This document shows, one piece after another, positions 9,059 to 17,964 of a DNA stretch of 64,000 bases. This DNA is from Paratractidigestivibacter faecalis. GTDB lineage: Bacteria; Actinomycetota; Coriobacteriia; Coriobacteriales; Atopobiaceae. Both the position numbers and the translations under genes were made by a program. Each line of letters starts with the position of its first letter. The first letter of the stretch is position 1. The stretch spans positions 398,742-462,741 of the forward strand of contig NZ_QSNG01000001.1 of the NCBI RefSeq assembly GCF_003416765.1, given 5' to 3'. The notes beneath the pieces were generated by a model that ran no database searches, was not told the origin of the DNA, and worked only from the letters and a program-made list of their open reading frames with translations.

Positions 9059-10138
9059 ATGTCTGAGACCAACGTTTCCCTGAACGCCGAGCTCCGAGAC
9101 GAGCTGGCAGACGAGATCGAGGCCAAGATCGCCGAGTCCAAGAAGGCCGACGTGCTTCTGGACGTGGATGACCTCTGCGTGACGCTGTTCACCGAGGACG
9201 GCGAGCTTCCCGCCATCCGTCACCTCAACCTCGTCATGCGCAAGGGCGAGACCCTGGCCGTCGTCGGCGAGTCTGGCTGCGGCAAGTCCATGACGGCCCT
9301 TTCCATCATGGGCCTTCTGCCCCAGCCCCCCGCAAGGATCGTGGGCGGCTCCATCAACCTGGAGGGCACGGACCTCGCCAAGCTCTCCCGCGACGAGATG
9401 CGCTCCTTCCGTGGCTCCAAGATCGGCATGATCTTCCAGGAGCCCATGACCTCCCTCAACCCGGTCATGAAGGCGGGCCTGCAGATCCGCGAGGGCATCC
9501 TCGTCCACAACCCCAAGATGGACAAGAAGGAGGCCGACGCCCGCGCTCTTGAGATGATCAAGCTCGTAGGCATTCCCGCCCCCGAGAAGGTCTTCAAGAG
9601 CTATCCGCACGAGCTCTCCGGCGGCATGCGCCAGCGCGTCATGATTGCCATGGCCCTTGCCTGCCAGCCGAGCCTGCTCATCTGCGACGAGCCCACCACG
9701 GCTCTGGACGTCACCATCCAGGCGCAGATCCTGCAGCTCATCGACCGCATGCGCGAGGAGCTTGGCACCGCCGTCATGCTCATCACCCACGACATGGGCG
9801 TCGTGTCCGAGATGGCCGACTGGGTCGCCGTCATGTACGCCGGCCACCTGGTGGAGTACACCACCGCCGGCGAGCTCTTCACCAACCCCAAGCACCCCTA
9901 CTCCATCGGCCTCATCAACTCCATTCCCTCGATGGACGACGCCGTGGAGAAGCTCTACGCCATCCCCGGCAACGTGCCCATGCTGAACGAGCTGCCCACC
10001 GGCTGCCCGTTCCACCCCAGGTGCCCGTACGCCAAGGACGTGTGCCGTACCAAGTGCCCGCACGTCTCGCCGCTCAATGGTGACGAGAACCACACCGTGG
10101 CCTGCTGGATGTTTGACTCTGAGGAATGGGGGGAGTAG
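9059..10138 (+). CDS. dppD: Peptide ABC transporter ATP-binding protein (DppD family)
   Basis: 359-residue ATPase. Walker A GESGCGKS (near residue 75), Q-loop [10 protein letters not shown], signature LSGGMRQR, Walker [13 protein letters not shown] and H-loop THD are all present. The C-terminus has the Cys-rich oligopeptide-ABC extension ([19 protein letters not shown]), where some relatives bind an Fe-S cluster. About 35 extra acidic residues precede the ABC domain. The stop lies two bases before the dppF start. Confidence 0.96.
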   Translation: MSETNVSLNAELRDELADEIEAKIAESKKADVLLDVDDLCVTLFTEDGELPAIRHLNLVMRKGETLAVVGESGCGKSMTALSIMGLLPQPPARIVGGSINLEGTDLAKLSRDEMRSFRGSKIGMIFQEPMTSLNPVMKAGLQIREGILVHNPKMDKKEADARALEMIKLVGIPAPEKVFKSYPHELSGGMRQRVMIAMALACQPSLLICDEPTTALDVTIQAQILQLIDRMREELGTAVMLITHDMGVVSEMADWVAVMYAGHLVEYTTAGELFTNPKHPYSIGLINSIPSMDDAVEKLYAIPGNVPMLNELPTGCPFHPRCPYAKDVCRTKCPHVSPLNGDENHTVACWMFDSEEWGE

Positions 10139-10140
10139 CG

Positions 10141-11169
10141 ATGGGCAAGAACGCCGACATGAACGACGTCGTCCTCAAGGTCGAGCACCTCACCAAGCAC
10201 TACCCGATCAAGAAGGGCGTCTTCTCCAAGTCCGACGCCTGCGTGCATGCGCTCGAGGACGCCTCCTTTGAGGTCCACCGCGGAGAGACCTTCGCCATCG
10301 TGGGCGAGTCTGGCTGCGGCAAGTCCACCACCGGCAAGTGCATCCTGCGCCTGACCGAGCCCACCTCCGGCGAGGTCATCCTCGACGGCGAAGACTTCAC
10401 CAAGCTCAAGGGCGAGGACCTCACGCGCGCCCGCCAGAAGATGAAGCTCATCTTCCAGGACCCGTACAGCTCCCTCAACCCGCGCATGACTGTGGCCGAC
10501 ATCATTGCCGAGCCCATCGACATTGCTGGCACCTACAAGACCCGCGCAGAGCGCGATGCCCGCGTCGAGGAGATCATGCAGGCCGTGGGTCTGGACCTGG
10601 CCTTCAAGTACCGCTACCCGCACGAGTTCTCCGGCGGCCAGCGCCAGCGCATCGGCATCGCCCGAGCCATCGTGCTTGAGCCTGAGATCGTCGTCTGCGA
10701 CGAGCCCGTCTCGGCCCTGGACGTCTCCGTGCAGGCAAAGGTCATCAACCTGCTTGAGGAGCTGCAGGACAAGCTTGGGCTGTCCTACATCTTCATCAGC
10801 CACGATCTCTCCGTGGTCAAGCACATCTCCGACACGGTCATGGTCATGTACCTTGGCCACACCATGGAGCTGGCGAACAAGCAGGAGATCTTCGACGAGC
10901 CTCTGCATCCCTACACCAAGGCGCTTCTCGACGTCATTCCGCGCATTCGCCACGAGCGCATCCAGGACAAGAAGATCCTGCAGGGCGACGTGCCCAGCCC
11001 CACCAACCCGCCCGCGGGCTGCGTCTTCCACACGCGCTGCCAGCACTGCATGAAGGTCTGCTGCGAGTGCGCGCCCGAGATGCGCGAGGTCAAGCCTGGT
11101 CACAAGTGCGCCTGCCACCTGTTTGACGAGGGGCTGACGGAGGAGGAGAAGACTCCGGTCTCCATCTAG
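10141..11169 (+). CDS. dppF: Peptide ABC transporter ATP-binding protein (DppF family)
   Basis: 342-residue second ATPase of the importer. Walker [10 protein letters not shown]-loop FQDPYSSLNP, signature FSGGQRQR, Walker B IVVCDEPVSALD and the C-terminal Cys-rich region (CVFHTRCQHCMKVCCEC) are intact. I chose the ATG at 10141 with GGGGGAG upstream over the GTG at 10126, which lies inside dppD. It completes dppABCDF; a long hairpin of the family described under findings begins 12 bases after the stop. Confidence 0.96.
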   Translation: MGKNADMNDVVLKVEHLTKHYPIKKGVFSKSDACVHALEDASFEVHRGETFAIVGESGCGKSTTGKCILRLTEPTSGEVILDGEDFTKLKGEDLTRARQKMKLIFQDPYSSLNPRMTVADIIAEPIDIAGTYKTRAERDARVEEIMQAVGLDLAFKYRYPHEFSGGQRQRIGIARAIVLEPEIVVCDEPVSALDVSVQAKVINLLEELQDKLGLSYIFISHDLSVVKHISDTVMVMYLGHTMELANKQEIFDEPLHPYTKALLDVIPRIRHERIQDKKILQGDVPSPTNPPAGCVFHTRCQHCMKVCCECAPEMREVKPGHKCACHLFDEGLTEEEKTPVSI

Positions 11170-11181
11170 TCCTACCTGTTC

Positions 11182-11288
11182 GGGAGCCCCTGGTTATCTC
11201 CGTGCTCGGACAGTCCTGCTCGCACGGACGCCACATTTAGTGGCGTCCGGCTCGTGCGGAACTGCGCCGGAGATAATCAGGGGCTCCC
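11182..11288 (+). repeat. Long 3' hairpin element, copy 1 (after dppF)
   Basis: Outer arms of 21 bp (11182-11202 with 11268-11288, one G-T pair) flank a 65-base core. The core holds CAGTCCT (11211-11217), a perfect inner hairpin (CGGACGCCAC with GTGGCGTCCG, 11225-11249) and TGCGGAACTGC. Motif order and orientation match the copies at 22233, 22564 (minus strand) and 34921. There is no T-run. Confidence 0.8.
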
Positions 11289-11424
11289 TGCGTAAGGGAT
11301 GCTTGATTGGGCTCCTGGTTTCTTCGGCATTAAGCACGGTCAATTGGCGGCTTGCTGACCGAGAAAATCGCGTATCACGGGTGCTGGTGCTAAATGCCTC
11401 TTTTGAAAAGAGAAGGAGAAGTTC

Positions 11425-12675
11425 ATGTCTGACGTGCTTGATAGGTTTATTAGGTATTGTGCGGTTCCGTCGCAGTCTAATCCGCTGACGGCGGAGAAGG
11501 TGCCCTCCACGCCGGAGCAGTTCGACATTGCCAACGTCATTGCGCTGGACCTGCGCGAGCTGGGCGCAGAGGACGTCGCCGTCGACGAGCACGCCTACGT
11601 GACGGCGCACTGGCCGGCCTCCGAGGGCTGCGAGGACCTGCCGTGCCTGGGCTTCTGCTGCCACATCGACACCGCCTGGCAGAGCGTGGGCAGCCCTGTG
11701 CACCCCGAGGTCAAGCACTACGAGGGCGGAGAGCTCCGCATTGGCACTGACCGTGATGGCCGCCCCGTCGTGGTCTCTCCCGAGACCAACCCGCAGCTGG
11801 CCAACATGGTCGGTTGGGACATCGTGACCACGGACGGCACCTCCCTGCTGGGCGGGGACGACAAGGCCGGCGACGCCATGGTCGTGAGCCTGCTTGCCCG
11901 CCTGAAGGCCGACCCCAGCCTGCCCCACCCGCGCCTGGCGGTCTCCTTCGTGCCTGACGAGGAGATCGGCCACGGCGCCGCCCTGCTTGACCTCAAGGAG
12001 TTTGGCGCGGACTTTGGCTACACCATCGACGGCGGCCCCCTGGGCGAGTTCTGCTACGAGACCTTCAACGCCGCCGAGGTCAACGTGCGCGCCCGCGGCC
12101 TCTCCTGCCACACCGGCACCGCCAAGGGCATGATGGTCAACGCCTCCGAGCTCATCATGCGCTTCCACCAGATGCTTCCCGCCGAGCAGCGCCCCGAGTT
12201 CACCGAGGGCTATGACGGCTTCTTCTACCTGGAGCGCATGAGCGGCGACTGCGAGTCCGCCAGCGCCGACTACATCATCCGCGACCACGACCAGGCCAAG
12301 GTCGAGCAGCGCAAGCGCGTGATGTGCCACGCCGCCAAGCTCCTGAACGTCCAGATGGGCGAGGAGTACGTGACCATCGACATCCACGACCAGTACCACA
12401 ACCTTGCCGACGTGGTGACCCGTCCCGAGTACGCCCACCTCATCGAGAACGCCCGCGCGGCCTACACCTCCATTGGCCAGGAGATGACCTGCGTCCCCAT
12501 GCGCGGCGGCACCGACGGCAGCCAGCTCAGCTTCCGCGGCTTCCCCTGCGCCAACCTCTCCGCCTGCTACTACAACGCCCACGGCGTCCGCGAGTTCGTG
12601 CCCGTGCCCGAGCTCGAGGCCATGGTCGACATGCTTGTCGACCTGGTCGGCCGCTACGCGGTGCCGCAGAAGTAG
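11425..12675 (+). CDS. pepT: Peptidase T (tripeptide aminopeptidase)
   Basis: 416-residue cytoplasmic M20-family zinc peptidase that removes the N-terminal residue of tripeptides. Metal and catalytic motifs are FCCHIDTA (His/Asp, near residue 77), GGDDKAG (near 143), PDEEIG (near 178) and TIDGGPLG; the C-terminal metal half is GGTDGSQLSFRG. Length and motif order match PepT. GAAAAGAGAAGGAG precedes the ATG. It follows the peptide importer, so imported peptides are likely substrates. Confidence 0.95.
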   Translation: MSDVLDRFIRYCAVPSQSNPLTAEKVPSTPEQFDIANVIALDLRELGAEDVAVDEHAYVTAHWPASEGCEDLPCLGFCCHIDTAWQSVGSPVHPEVKHYEGGELRIGTDRDGRPVVVSPETNPQLANMVGWDIVTTDGTSLLGGDDKAGDAMVVSLLARLKADPSLPHPRLAVSFVPDEEIGHGAALLDLKEFGADFGYTIDGGPLGEFCYETFNAAEVNVRARGLSCHTGTAKGMMVNASELIMRFHQMLPAEQRPEFTEGYDGFFYLERMSGDCESASADYIIRDHDQAKVEQRKRVMCHAAKLLNVQMGEEYVTIDIHDQYHNLADVVTRPEYAHLIENARAAYTSIGQEMTCVPMRGGTDGSQLSFRGFPCANLSACYYNAHGVREFVPVPELEAMVDMLVDLVGRYAVPQK

Positions 12676-12729
12676 GGGAGCGTCCGGGCCCCGCGCGCTT
12701 CTCGCCTGATGGGGCGCGCCGGCTGGTGC

Positions 12730-12735
12730 CATAAT
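12730..12735 (+). promoter_or_regulatory. Extended -10 promoter of the M42 peptidase gene
   Basis: CATAAT preceded by TGGTGC, 42 bases before the ATG. Similar TGG-plus-ATAAT arrangements lie before the genes at 45743 (TGGTACATAAT) and 50026 (TGGCACAAT). No clear -35 is visible. Confidence 0.5.
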
Positions 12736-12777
12736 GACCGTAGCTTCAAAACCGTTGACCCTCTAAGGAGACTTCCA

Positions 12778-13842
12778 ATGGACCTTCAGCTTGAGAAGAT
12801 CGACCCCAAGTACCTCACCAGCGTGCTTCGTGAGTGCGTCGAGGTCGATAGCCCCGTTGGCTACTACCCTGAGATCCACGCCTGGCTCTCTGACACCCTG
12901 GCCGAGCTTGGCTACGAGATGTACACCGACAACAAGGCCACGGCCTACGTGCGCGTTGCTGGCCAGAGCTCCGAGAAGTGCGTCTGCGTGGGTGCCCACC
13001 TGGATACCATCGGCCTCATCGTCCGTGGCTTCAACGAGGACGGCACCCTGCGCGTCCGTCAGCTCGGTGGCATCAACTACGCAAGCATCGAGGGCGAGAC
13101 CTGCTCCATCCTGTGCCGTGACGGCTCCGCTATTGCCGGCCAGGTCATCTGCAACCACCACTCCGTGCACGTCTGGGCCGAGACCAAGACCGACCCGCGC
13201 GACGAGGACCACATGTCCGTCTCCGTCATCGGCGACGTCAAGAGCCCGGCTGACGCGCGCGCCCTGGGCATCACCGAGGGCGCCATCATTGGCATCGACC
13301 CCCACTACGAGGAGTTTGACAACGGCTACGTGGTGAGCCGCCACATCGACGACAAGGCCGCCGTTGCCGTCCTCATCGACGTCCTGCGCTGGCTCAAGGA
13401 GGAGGGCCTGAAGCCCGCCTACGACACGCTGTTTGCCTTCCCCATCTACGAGGAGATCGGCAACGGCGGCTCCTGGGTGCCGCGCGAGTGCAGCGAGTAC
13501 GTGGCCATCGACATCACCCTCGTCGGCCCGGACTACGACTCCGACGAGCACCAGGTGGGCGTCATTGCCTCCGACGCCAAGGGTCCCTATGACTGGAACC
13601 TCACCAACACGCTCATCGACTGCGCCGAGGAGGCCTGCGACCCCGAGAAGTGGAACACCCAGGTCTGCTTCCACTACAGCACCGACGCCAACGCCGCCTA
13701 CCTGCATGCCAACAACATCGCCGCTGGCGCCTTTGGCATGGCCTGCACCAACACCCACGGCCGCGAGCGCTTCCACGTGGACGCCATGGTGGAGACCGAG
13801 AAGCTCACCCGCGCCTACGTCATGGGCGTCGGCCGCGAGTAG
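12778..13842 (+). CDS. M42-family aminopeptidase
   Basis: 354-residue cytoplasmic di-metal aminopeptidase of the M42 (glutamyl aminopeptidase/PepA-like) family. Metal and catalytic motifs are GAHLDTIG (near residue 80), HIDDKAA (near 190) and IYEEIGNGG (near 224); a late HYSTDAN...HTHGRERFH-like segment completes the site. The ATG at 12778 is preceded by TAAGGAG; an upstream in-frame start at 12709 is rejected. It lies beside pepT but has its own promoter-like sequence. It probably finishes hydrolysis of imported peptides. M42 enzymes often form large shells, which cannot be judged here. Confidence 0.92.
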   Translation: MDLQLEKIDPKYLTSVLRECVEVDSPVGYYPEIHAWLSDTLAELGYEMYTDNKATAYVRVAGQSSEKCVCVGAHLDTIGLIVRGFNEDGTLRVRQLGGINYASIEGETCSILCRDGSAIAGQVICNHHSVHVWAETKTDPRDEDHMSVSVIGDVKSPADARALGITEGAIIGIDPHYEEFDNGYVVSRHIDDKAAVAVLIDVLRWLKEEGLKPAYDTLFAFPIYEEIGNGGSWVPRECSEYVAIDITLVGPDYDSDEHQVGVIASDAKGPYDWNLTNTLIDCAEEACDPEKWNTQVCFHYSTDANAAYLHANNIAAGAFGMACTNTHGRERFHVDAMVETEKLTRAYVMGVGRE

Positions 13843-13907
13843 GGAAGACCTGTCCCTTTAACCTGCATAATGTCACCGTCCCCGACGGCGGGGCGAGGGG
13901 AAGACGA

Positions 13908-13935
13908 CGGGCCGCCTTTAGGGGCGGCCCGTTTT
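13908..13935 (+). terminator. Terminator after the M42 peptidase gene
   Basis: A 9-bp GC stem (CGGGCCGCC with GGCGGCCCG), a short loop and TTTT, about 65 bases past the stop. Confidence 0.85.
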
Positions 13936-13977
13936 GGGTAGAAGAAGAGCTGTTGAACTTCGACCGAGAGGCAAGAG

Positions 13978-14388
13978 ATGGCAAACCAGGACTGGCAGCG
14001 CAAGGTGGCGGAGTGGCTGAGGGGCAGGCAGGGGCCCGACGACATCGTGATCTTCTGCACCAACCTGGCATTTGTCCTGGTGGTGATCAACCTCTTTGCC
14101 CGCACGGGCTGGCTGGGCTGGGTCGCGCTGGCGCTCATCGCGTACGCGGTTTTTCGCATCCAGTCAAAGAACCTGGGCGCCCGCGCGCGGGAGAACGCGG
14201 CCTTCCTGAAGGCGCTTGGCCCCGCGCGCCCCTGGGTCCAGAACCCCAAGGCCGCGTTTGCAGAGGCCAAGGCCTACAAGCACGTCAAGTGCGCAAGCTG
14301 CGGTCAGCGCGTCCGCGTCCCGCGCGGCAAGGGCAAGCTCCGCGTGACCTGCCCCAAGTGCCGCACCAAGTTCGAGGTCAGGTCCTAG
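13978..14388 (+). CDS. Membrane protein with C-terminal zinc ribbon
   Basis: 136 residues. A basic N-terminus is followed by a hydrophobic block at about residues 24-62, probably two helices (IVIFCTNLAFVLVVINLF, then WLGWVALALIAYAVF). A linker leads to a zinc ribbon with two CxxC pairs (CASCG near residue 103 and CPKC near 125). The layout matches small actinobacterial membrane zinc-ribbon proteins of unknown role. GAGAGGCAAGAG precedes the ATG. It converges with the nitroreductase gene. No function can be assigned. Confidence 0.75.
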   Translation: MANQDWQRKVAEWLRGRQGPDDIVIFCTNLAFVLVVINLFARTGWLGWVALALIAYAVFRIQSKNLGARARENAAFLKALGPARPWVQNPKAAFAEAKAYKHVKCASCGQRVRVPRGKGKLRVTCPKCRTKFEVRS

Positions 14389-14403
14389 GGCCCTGCAAGG
14401 GCG

Positions 14404-14952
14404 CTACGCGTCCAGGGCGTCGGAGTCCTCGCCTGTGGCGTAGGAGTCAAAGAAGACGGTCTTCTGGACGCCCTGGCGCATGCGGTGCAGGCGAGAAGGA
14501 CGGCTGCGCTCGCTGGGATAGCCCAGCGGCATGACGGCCACGATCTTGTACGTCTGCGGGACGCCAAACTGGCGGCGCAGCTCCGAGGGGTCGATGAGGC
14601 CCACCCAGCAGCTGTGGACGCCCAGCTCCTCGGCGGCAAGCGACATGTGGTCTCCCACGATTGCGATGTCTACCATGCCAAAGTCCGCCACGTCGGGGTG
14701 GCGGGCGGCCACGGTCATGTCATAGGCCAGGACCAGCACGACGGGGGCTCCAAAGCGGCAGCGCGTGCACTCGTCCATCTTGGCCAGGGCCTCGTCCCCG
14801 CGCACCACCAGGATGCGCTGCGGCTGCTTGTTCTCGGCCGTGGGGGCCAGCGCTCCCGCGGCAAGGATGGCCTGGAGCTTCTTGTCCTCAACGGGTGCGG
14901 GCGAGAAGCGCCTCTCGGAGTAGCGGTTTGCCATGAGGTCGGTGACGGACAT
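14404..14952 (-). CDS. Nitroreductase-family FMN oxidoreductase
   Basis: 182 residues, a typical length. The N-terminal NRYSERRFSPAPV is the FMN phosphate-binding RxSxRxF signature. AGALAPTAENKQP is the second FMN contact, and the AEELGVHSCWVG segment near residue 115 is conserved in the family. Expected to be a cytoplasmic NAD(P)H-dependent flavoenzyme; the natural substrate is unknown. The start ATG has GAAGGGAGC upstream. It is single and divergent from the cstA leader. Confidence 0.9.
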   Translation of the reverse strand: MSVTDLMANRYSERRFSPAPVEDKKLQAILAAGALAPTAENKQPQRILVVRGDEALAKMDECTRCRFGAPVVLVLAYDMTVAARHPDVADFGMVDIAIVGDHMSLAAEELGVHSCWVGLIDPSELRRQFGVPQTYKIVAVMPLGYPSERSRPSRLHRMRQGVQKTVFFDSYATGEDSDALDA

Positions 14953-15082
14953 GGGGCTCCCTTCATAGTTTTGCCTGCAAGCAAATCTTACCTGTCTTGC
15001 CTATCTATCCTCGGCAGGCGGCTGGTTCTTCTCGCCAGACGGAGCTATTCAATGTTACTAGCGTGTTAGGTGTTGGTTATTG

Positions 15083-15313
15083 TGGGCGGCTCGTGAAGGT
15101 TGCGAGTTCACTATGTGACTTGTCCACAGGAGGTGCTTCGGCACCACGGCTTATGGAGTCTTCAACAACATGACCGCCCAGCTATCCATTATCAGCGTTG
15201 TAATTATCTGATACGGGTTGGCACATACAGCCAGCCCGGAAGATACGGGCGGCTGATAAGCGCGAATGCAGCGGGGCCGCTTGGGAGCAAAACCCAAACG
15301 GCCCCGCTTTTTT
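15083..15313 (+). ncRNA. Structured leader upstream of cstA, candidate riboswitch or attenuator
   Basis: About 230 bases of non-coding sequence with several compatible stems. A long-range stem TGGGCGG (15083-15089) with CCGCCCA (15174-15180) encloses two hairpins: CTCG/CGAG, and GGTGC-TTCG-GCACC at 15132-15145. A second domain is closed by TTATCAGC (15189-15196) with GCTGATAA (15252-15259) and contains GGGTTGGC with GCCAGCCC. A strong terminator follows directly, 31 bases before the cstA start. Aptamer-like stems plus a terminator in the leader fit regulation by transcription attenuation. I do not recognise it as a T-box, SAM, TPP, lysine, glycine, cobalamin or cyclic-dinucleotide class. Confidence 0.5.
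15270..15313 (+). terminator. Leader terminator upstream of cstA
   Basis: AGCGGGGCCG pairs with CGGCCCCGCT, extended by TTGGG with CCCAA across one mismatch. The loop is AGCAAAA and seven T follow. Because it lies between the structured leader and the gene, it is a conditional terminator candidate. Confidence 0.9.
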
Positions 15314-15344
15314 GTTGAAGGCACCTGAGGAGGAAAGAAAGTCA

Positions 15345-17150
15345 ATGAACGGAATCGTACTGATGCTCGTCGCGGCGGTTGTTCTCGCCTGCGGCTACCT
15401 GCTCTACGGCAGGTGGCTGTCAAACAAGTGGGGCGTTGACGCCAAGACTCTCACCCCCGCCCGCCGCATGGAGGATGGCAAGAGCTTCTCGCCCGCCTCC
15501 GCCTTCACCGTGTTCTCCCACCAGTTCAGCTCCATCTGCGGCGCCGGCCCCGTCACGGGCACCATCGTCGCCATGGCCTTTGGCTGGCTGCCCGTCGTCC
15601 TCTGGGTCCTCATCGGCGGCATCTTCTTCGGCGCCGTCCACGACTTCGGCGCCCTCTACGCTTCCATGAAGAACAACGGCAAGTCCCTTGCCCAGCTAAT
15701 CGAGAAGTACATCGGCAAGACCGGCCGTCGCCTCTTCCTGATCTTCTCCTGGCTGTTCTGCATCATCGTCATCGCCGCCTTCACCTCCATGGTCTGCGGC
15801 ACCTTCAAGTACACCCCGGCCGAGGCGGGCGGCATTGACTTTGCCAAGTCCTACGCCGCTGGCTGCGCCGGCACCATCTCCATCCTCTTCACCTTTGTGG
15901 CCATTGCCTTCGGCTGGGCCCAGCGCAAGTTCAACCTTGATGGCGCCAAGGAGTTCGTCGTTGCCGTCGTGGCCATCGTGCTGATGTTTGCCGTCGGCAT
16001 GCAGTTCCCGCTCTACCTTGACCTCAACCAGTGGATTGCCGTCGTCATGGTTTACCTGGTCTTTGCCGGCGCCATGCCGATCCAGACCCTCAAGCAGCCG
16101 CGTGACTACCTCACCACCATCATGATGGTCGTCATGATCGTCTGCGCCGTGCTGGGCATCGTCGTCCTGGGCGTTAACGGCCAGGCCACCATCACGGCCC
16201 CCATGTTCACCGGCTTCTCCACCAAGTCCGGCATGATGTTCCCGGTGCTCTTTGTCTCCGTCGCCTGCGGCGCCCTCTCCGGCTTCCACAGCCTGGTCTC
16301 CTCCAGCACCTCCTCCAAGCAGGTCTCCAACGAGACCGACGCCGTCAAGGTCGGCTATGGTGCCATGGTCCTGGAGTCCTTCGTGGGCGTCCTCGCCATC
16401 ATCATCGCTGGCATCATGTTCTCTGACATGAACACCGCCGGCACCGGCGCCCTCAACAACGGTGTCGCTTCCACCCCGTTCCAGATCTTCGCCGCCGGCA
16501 TCGCCCGCGGCATGCAGGCCTTCGGCGTCAACGGCACCGTCGCCACCGTGTTCATGACCATGAACGTGTCTGCCCTTGCTCTGACCTCCCTTGACGCCGT
16601 GGCCCGCATCGCCCGCACGTCCTTCTCCGAGTTCTTCGCCAAGTCCAACGACGCCCTGGCTATCGAGGACAAGTCCGGCGCCATGAAGGTCCTGGGCAAC
16701 CCCTGGTTTGCCACCCTCGTGACCCTTCTCCCGGGCCTGGCCCTCACCTTCGGCGGCTACCTGGCCATCTGGCCGCTCTTCGGCGCCTCCAATCAGCTCC
16801 TCGGCGGCATGACCATGATCACCCTTGCCGTCTTCTGCAAGTGCACCGGCCGCAAGGGCGCCATGCTCTACGTGCCCGTCGCCTTCCTGCTCTGCTGCAC
16901 CTTCACCTCCCTGGTCCAGAGCATCATGGGCTGTGTCACCGCCCTGTCTGCCGGCACCGCCGCCTCCGTCTTCAACTCCGTGCTGCAGCTCGTCTTTGCC
17001 ATCCTGCTCGTGGTCCTCGGCCTCATCGTTGCCGTGAACTGCCTGCGCGAGCTGTTCACCAAGGAGTCCGGCTCCCTGCCCGACGAGGAGCCCGAGTGGT
17101 CCGAGCTCGGCCGCAAGAACTGCGGCGTCGAGGCCCCCGAGACCAAGTAG
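15345..17150 (+). CDS. cstA: Carbon starvation protein CstA family transporter
   Basis: 601-residue polytopic membrane protein, about 16 hydrophobic segments from the N-terminal helix onward. The family hallmark region SPASAFTVFSHQFSSICGAGPVTG is near residues 50-73, followed by GGIFFGAVHDFGALYAS and later SSTSSKQVSNETDA. CstA proteins import pyruvate or peptides in E. coli and relatives; which substrate applies here is not visible. The ATG at 15345 has TGAGGAGG upstream and follows the leader terminator. The end has a strong bidirectional terminator. The neighbouring peptide importer makes a nutrient-scavenging role plausible but does not identify the substrate. Confidence 0.94.
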   Translation: MNGIVLMLVAAVVLACGYLLYGRWLSNKWGVDAKTLTPARRMEDGKSFSPASAFTVFSHQFSSICGAGPVTGTIVAMAFGWLPVVLWVLIGGIFFGAVHDFGALYASMKNNGKSLAQLIEKYIGKTGRRLFLIFSWLFCIIVIAAFTSMVCGTFKYTPAEAGGIDFAKSYAAGCAGTISILFTFVAIAFGWAQRKFNLDGAKEFVVAVVAIVLMFAVGMQFPLYLDLNQWIAVVMVYLVFAGAMPIQTLKQPRDYLTTIMMVVMIVCAVLGIVVLGVNGQATITAPMFTGFSTKSGMMFPVLFVSVACGALSGFHSLVSSSTSSKQVSNETDAVKVGYGAMVLESFVGVLAIIIAGIMFSDMNTAGTGALNNGVASTPFQIFAAGIARGMQAFGVNGTVATVFMTMNVSALALTSLDAVARIARTSFSEFFAKSNDALAIEDKSGAMKVLGNPWFATLVTLLPGLALTFGGYLAIWPLFGASNQLLGGMTMITLAVFCKCTGRKGAMLYVPVAFLLCCTFTSLVQSIMGCVTALSAGTAASVFNSVLQLVFAILLVVLGLIVAVNCLRELFTKESGSLPDEEPEWSELGRKNCGVEAPETK

Positions 17151-17197
17151 CTCCCGGCCAGGCGCTTCTCGCCTGATCGCTTAGCCCGACAGCATGA

Positions 17198-17236
17198 AAC
17201 GCCCCGCACCAAGCGACTCGGTGCGGGGCGTTTTTT
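17198..17236. terminator. Bidirectional terminator between cstA and the metallopeptidase gene
   Basis: A perfect 13-bp stem (AACGCCCCGCACC with GGTGCGGGGCGTT) and a run of T. The A residues on the other side make it usable for the convergent minus-strand gene too. Confidence 0.92.
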
Positions 17237-17253
17237 CGTATGCGGGCTGGGCT

Positions 17254-17964
17254 CTACACGATGACGGGAATCCTGTCGGCGGGCGAGGCGCCTGCGTCGG
17301 CGACCTCGCGCGGATTCCTCTTGAGGAGGGCACGGGCCTTCTTCTCTTCTGGGAAGACCAGTGCCAGATGCAGGTGGAAGCGGCTGTTGTGCGAGGGCTC
17401 GATGAAGTGCGTGAGCTCGTGCGCCACGACGTACTCGAGGCAGGTGGGCGGGTAGGCGGCCAGGCGGATGTTGATGCTTATGTGGCCGGTTGACGGCGTG
17501 CAGGATCCCCACCTCGAGGTGAGGTCACGCAGGCGCCAGGCGGTCGCATGCTGGCCCGTCGCTTCCTCGTAGGTCTTGATGAGGGCTGGGAGGGCCTGCG
17601 CGACTTCCCTGTGATACAGCTCGTCGACTGCAAGGTCGCAGGGAAGCTCGACGAGCCTTCCCCAGAGGGGAACGAGCCCGTCGTCGGGAGCCTCGGGCTG
17701 CTTCTCGAGCGCCTGGGCAATGCTCCTCTTCAGCCAGTAGCGGTGCTTGTCGAGGAATGCCTGCGCCTTCTGCCGGTTGGTCTGCCAGGGGATGCTCATG
17801 ACGGCGGTTCCGTCTGACCTGACGCGTAGGTTGAAGTTCTTGACCGCCTTGCGCGTGACGTGGACGGTTATCGTGCCGGTCGTCAGGTCGTAGGATGGGT
17901 CCCACTTAACGGGACGCTCGCGCAGAAGGTACTTTGGTGTGAGTCGACCGTTGCCTCGTTGCAT
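17254..17964 (-). CDS. YgjP/DUF45-type zinc metallopeptidase
   Basis: About 236 residues. The zinc site is HELTHFIEPSHNSRFH near the C-terminus: HExxH plus a third His. SRWGSCTPSTGHISINIRL just before it is the hallmark of the YgjP-like (DUF45/WLM-related) group. No signal peptide or membrane helix, so probably cytoplasmic. The family role is poorly known. I prefer the ATG at 17964 (GAAGGCGAG upstream) to the in-frame ATG at 18036, which has no ribosome site and lies in AT-rich sequence. It is convergent with cstA. Confidence 0.85.
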   Translation of the reverse strand: MQRGNGRLTPKYLLRERPVKWDPSYDLTTGTITVHVTRKAVKNFNLRVRSDGTAVMSIPWQTNRQKAQAFLDKHRYWLKRSIAQALEKQPEAPDDGLVPLWGRLVELPCDLAVDELYHREVAQALPALIKTYEEATGQHATAWRLRDLTSRWGSCTPSTGHISINIRLAAYPPTCLEYVVAHELTHFIEPSHNSRFHLHLALVFPEEKKARALLKRNPREVADAGASPADRIPVIV

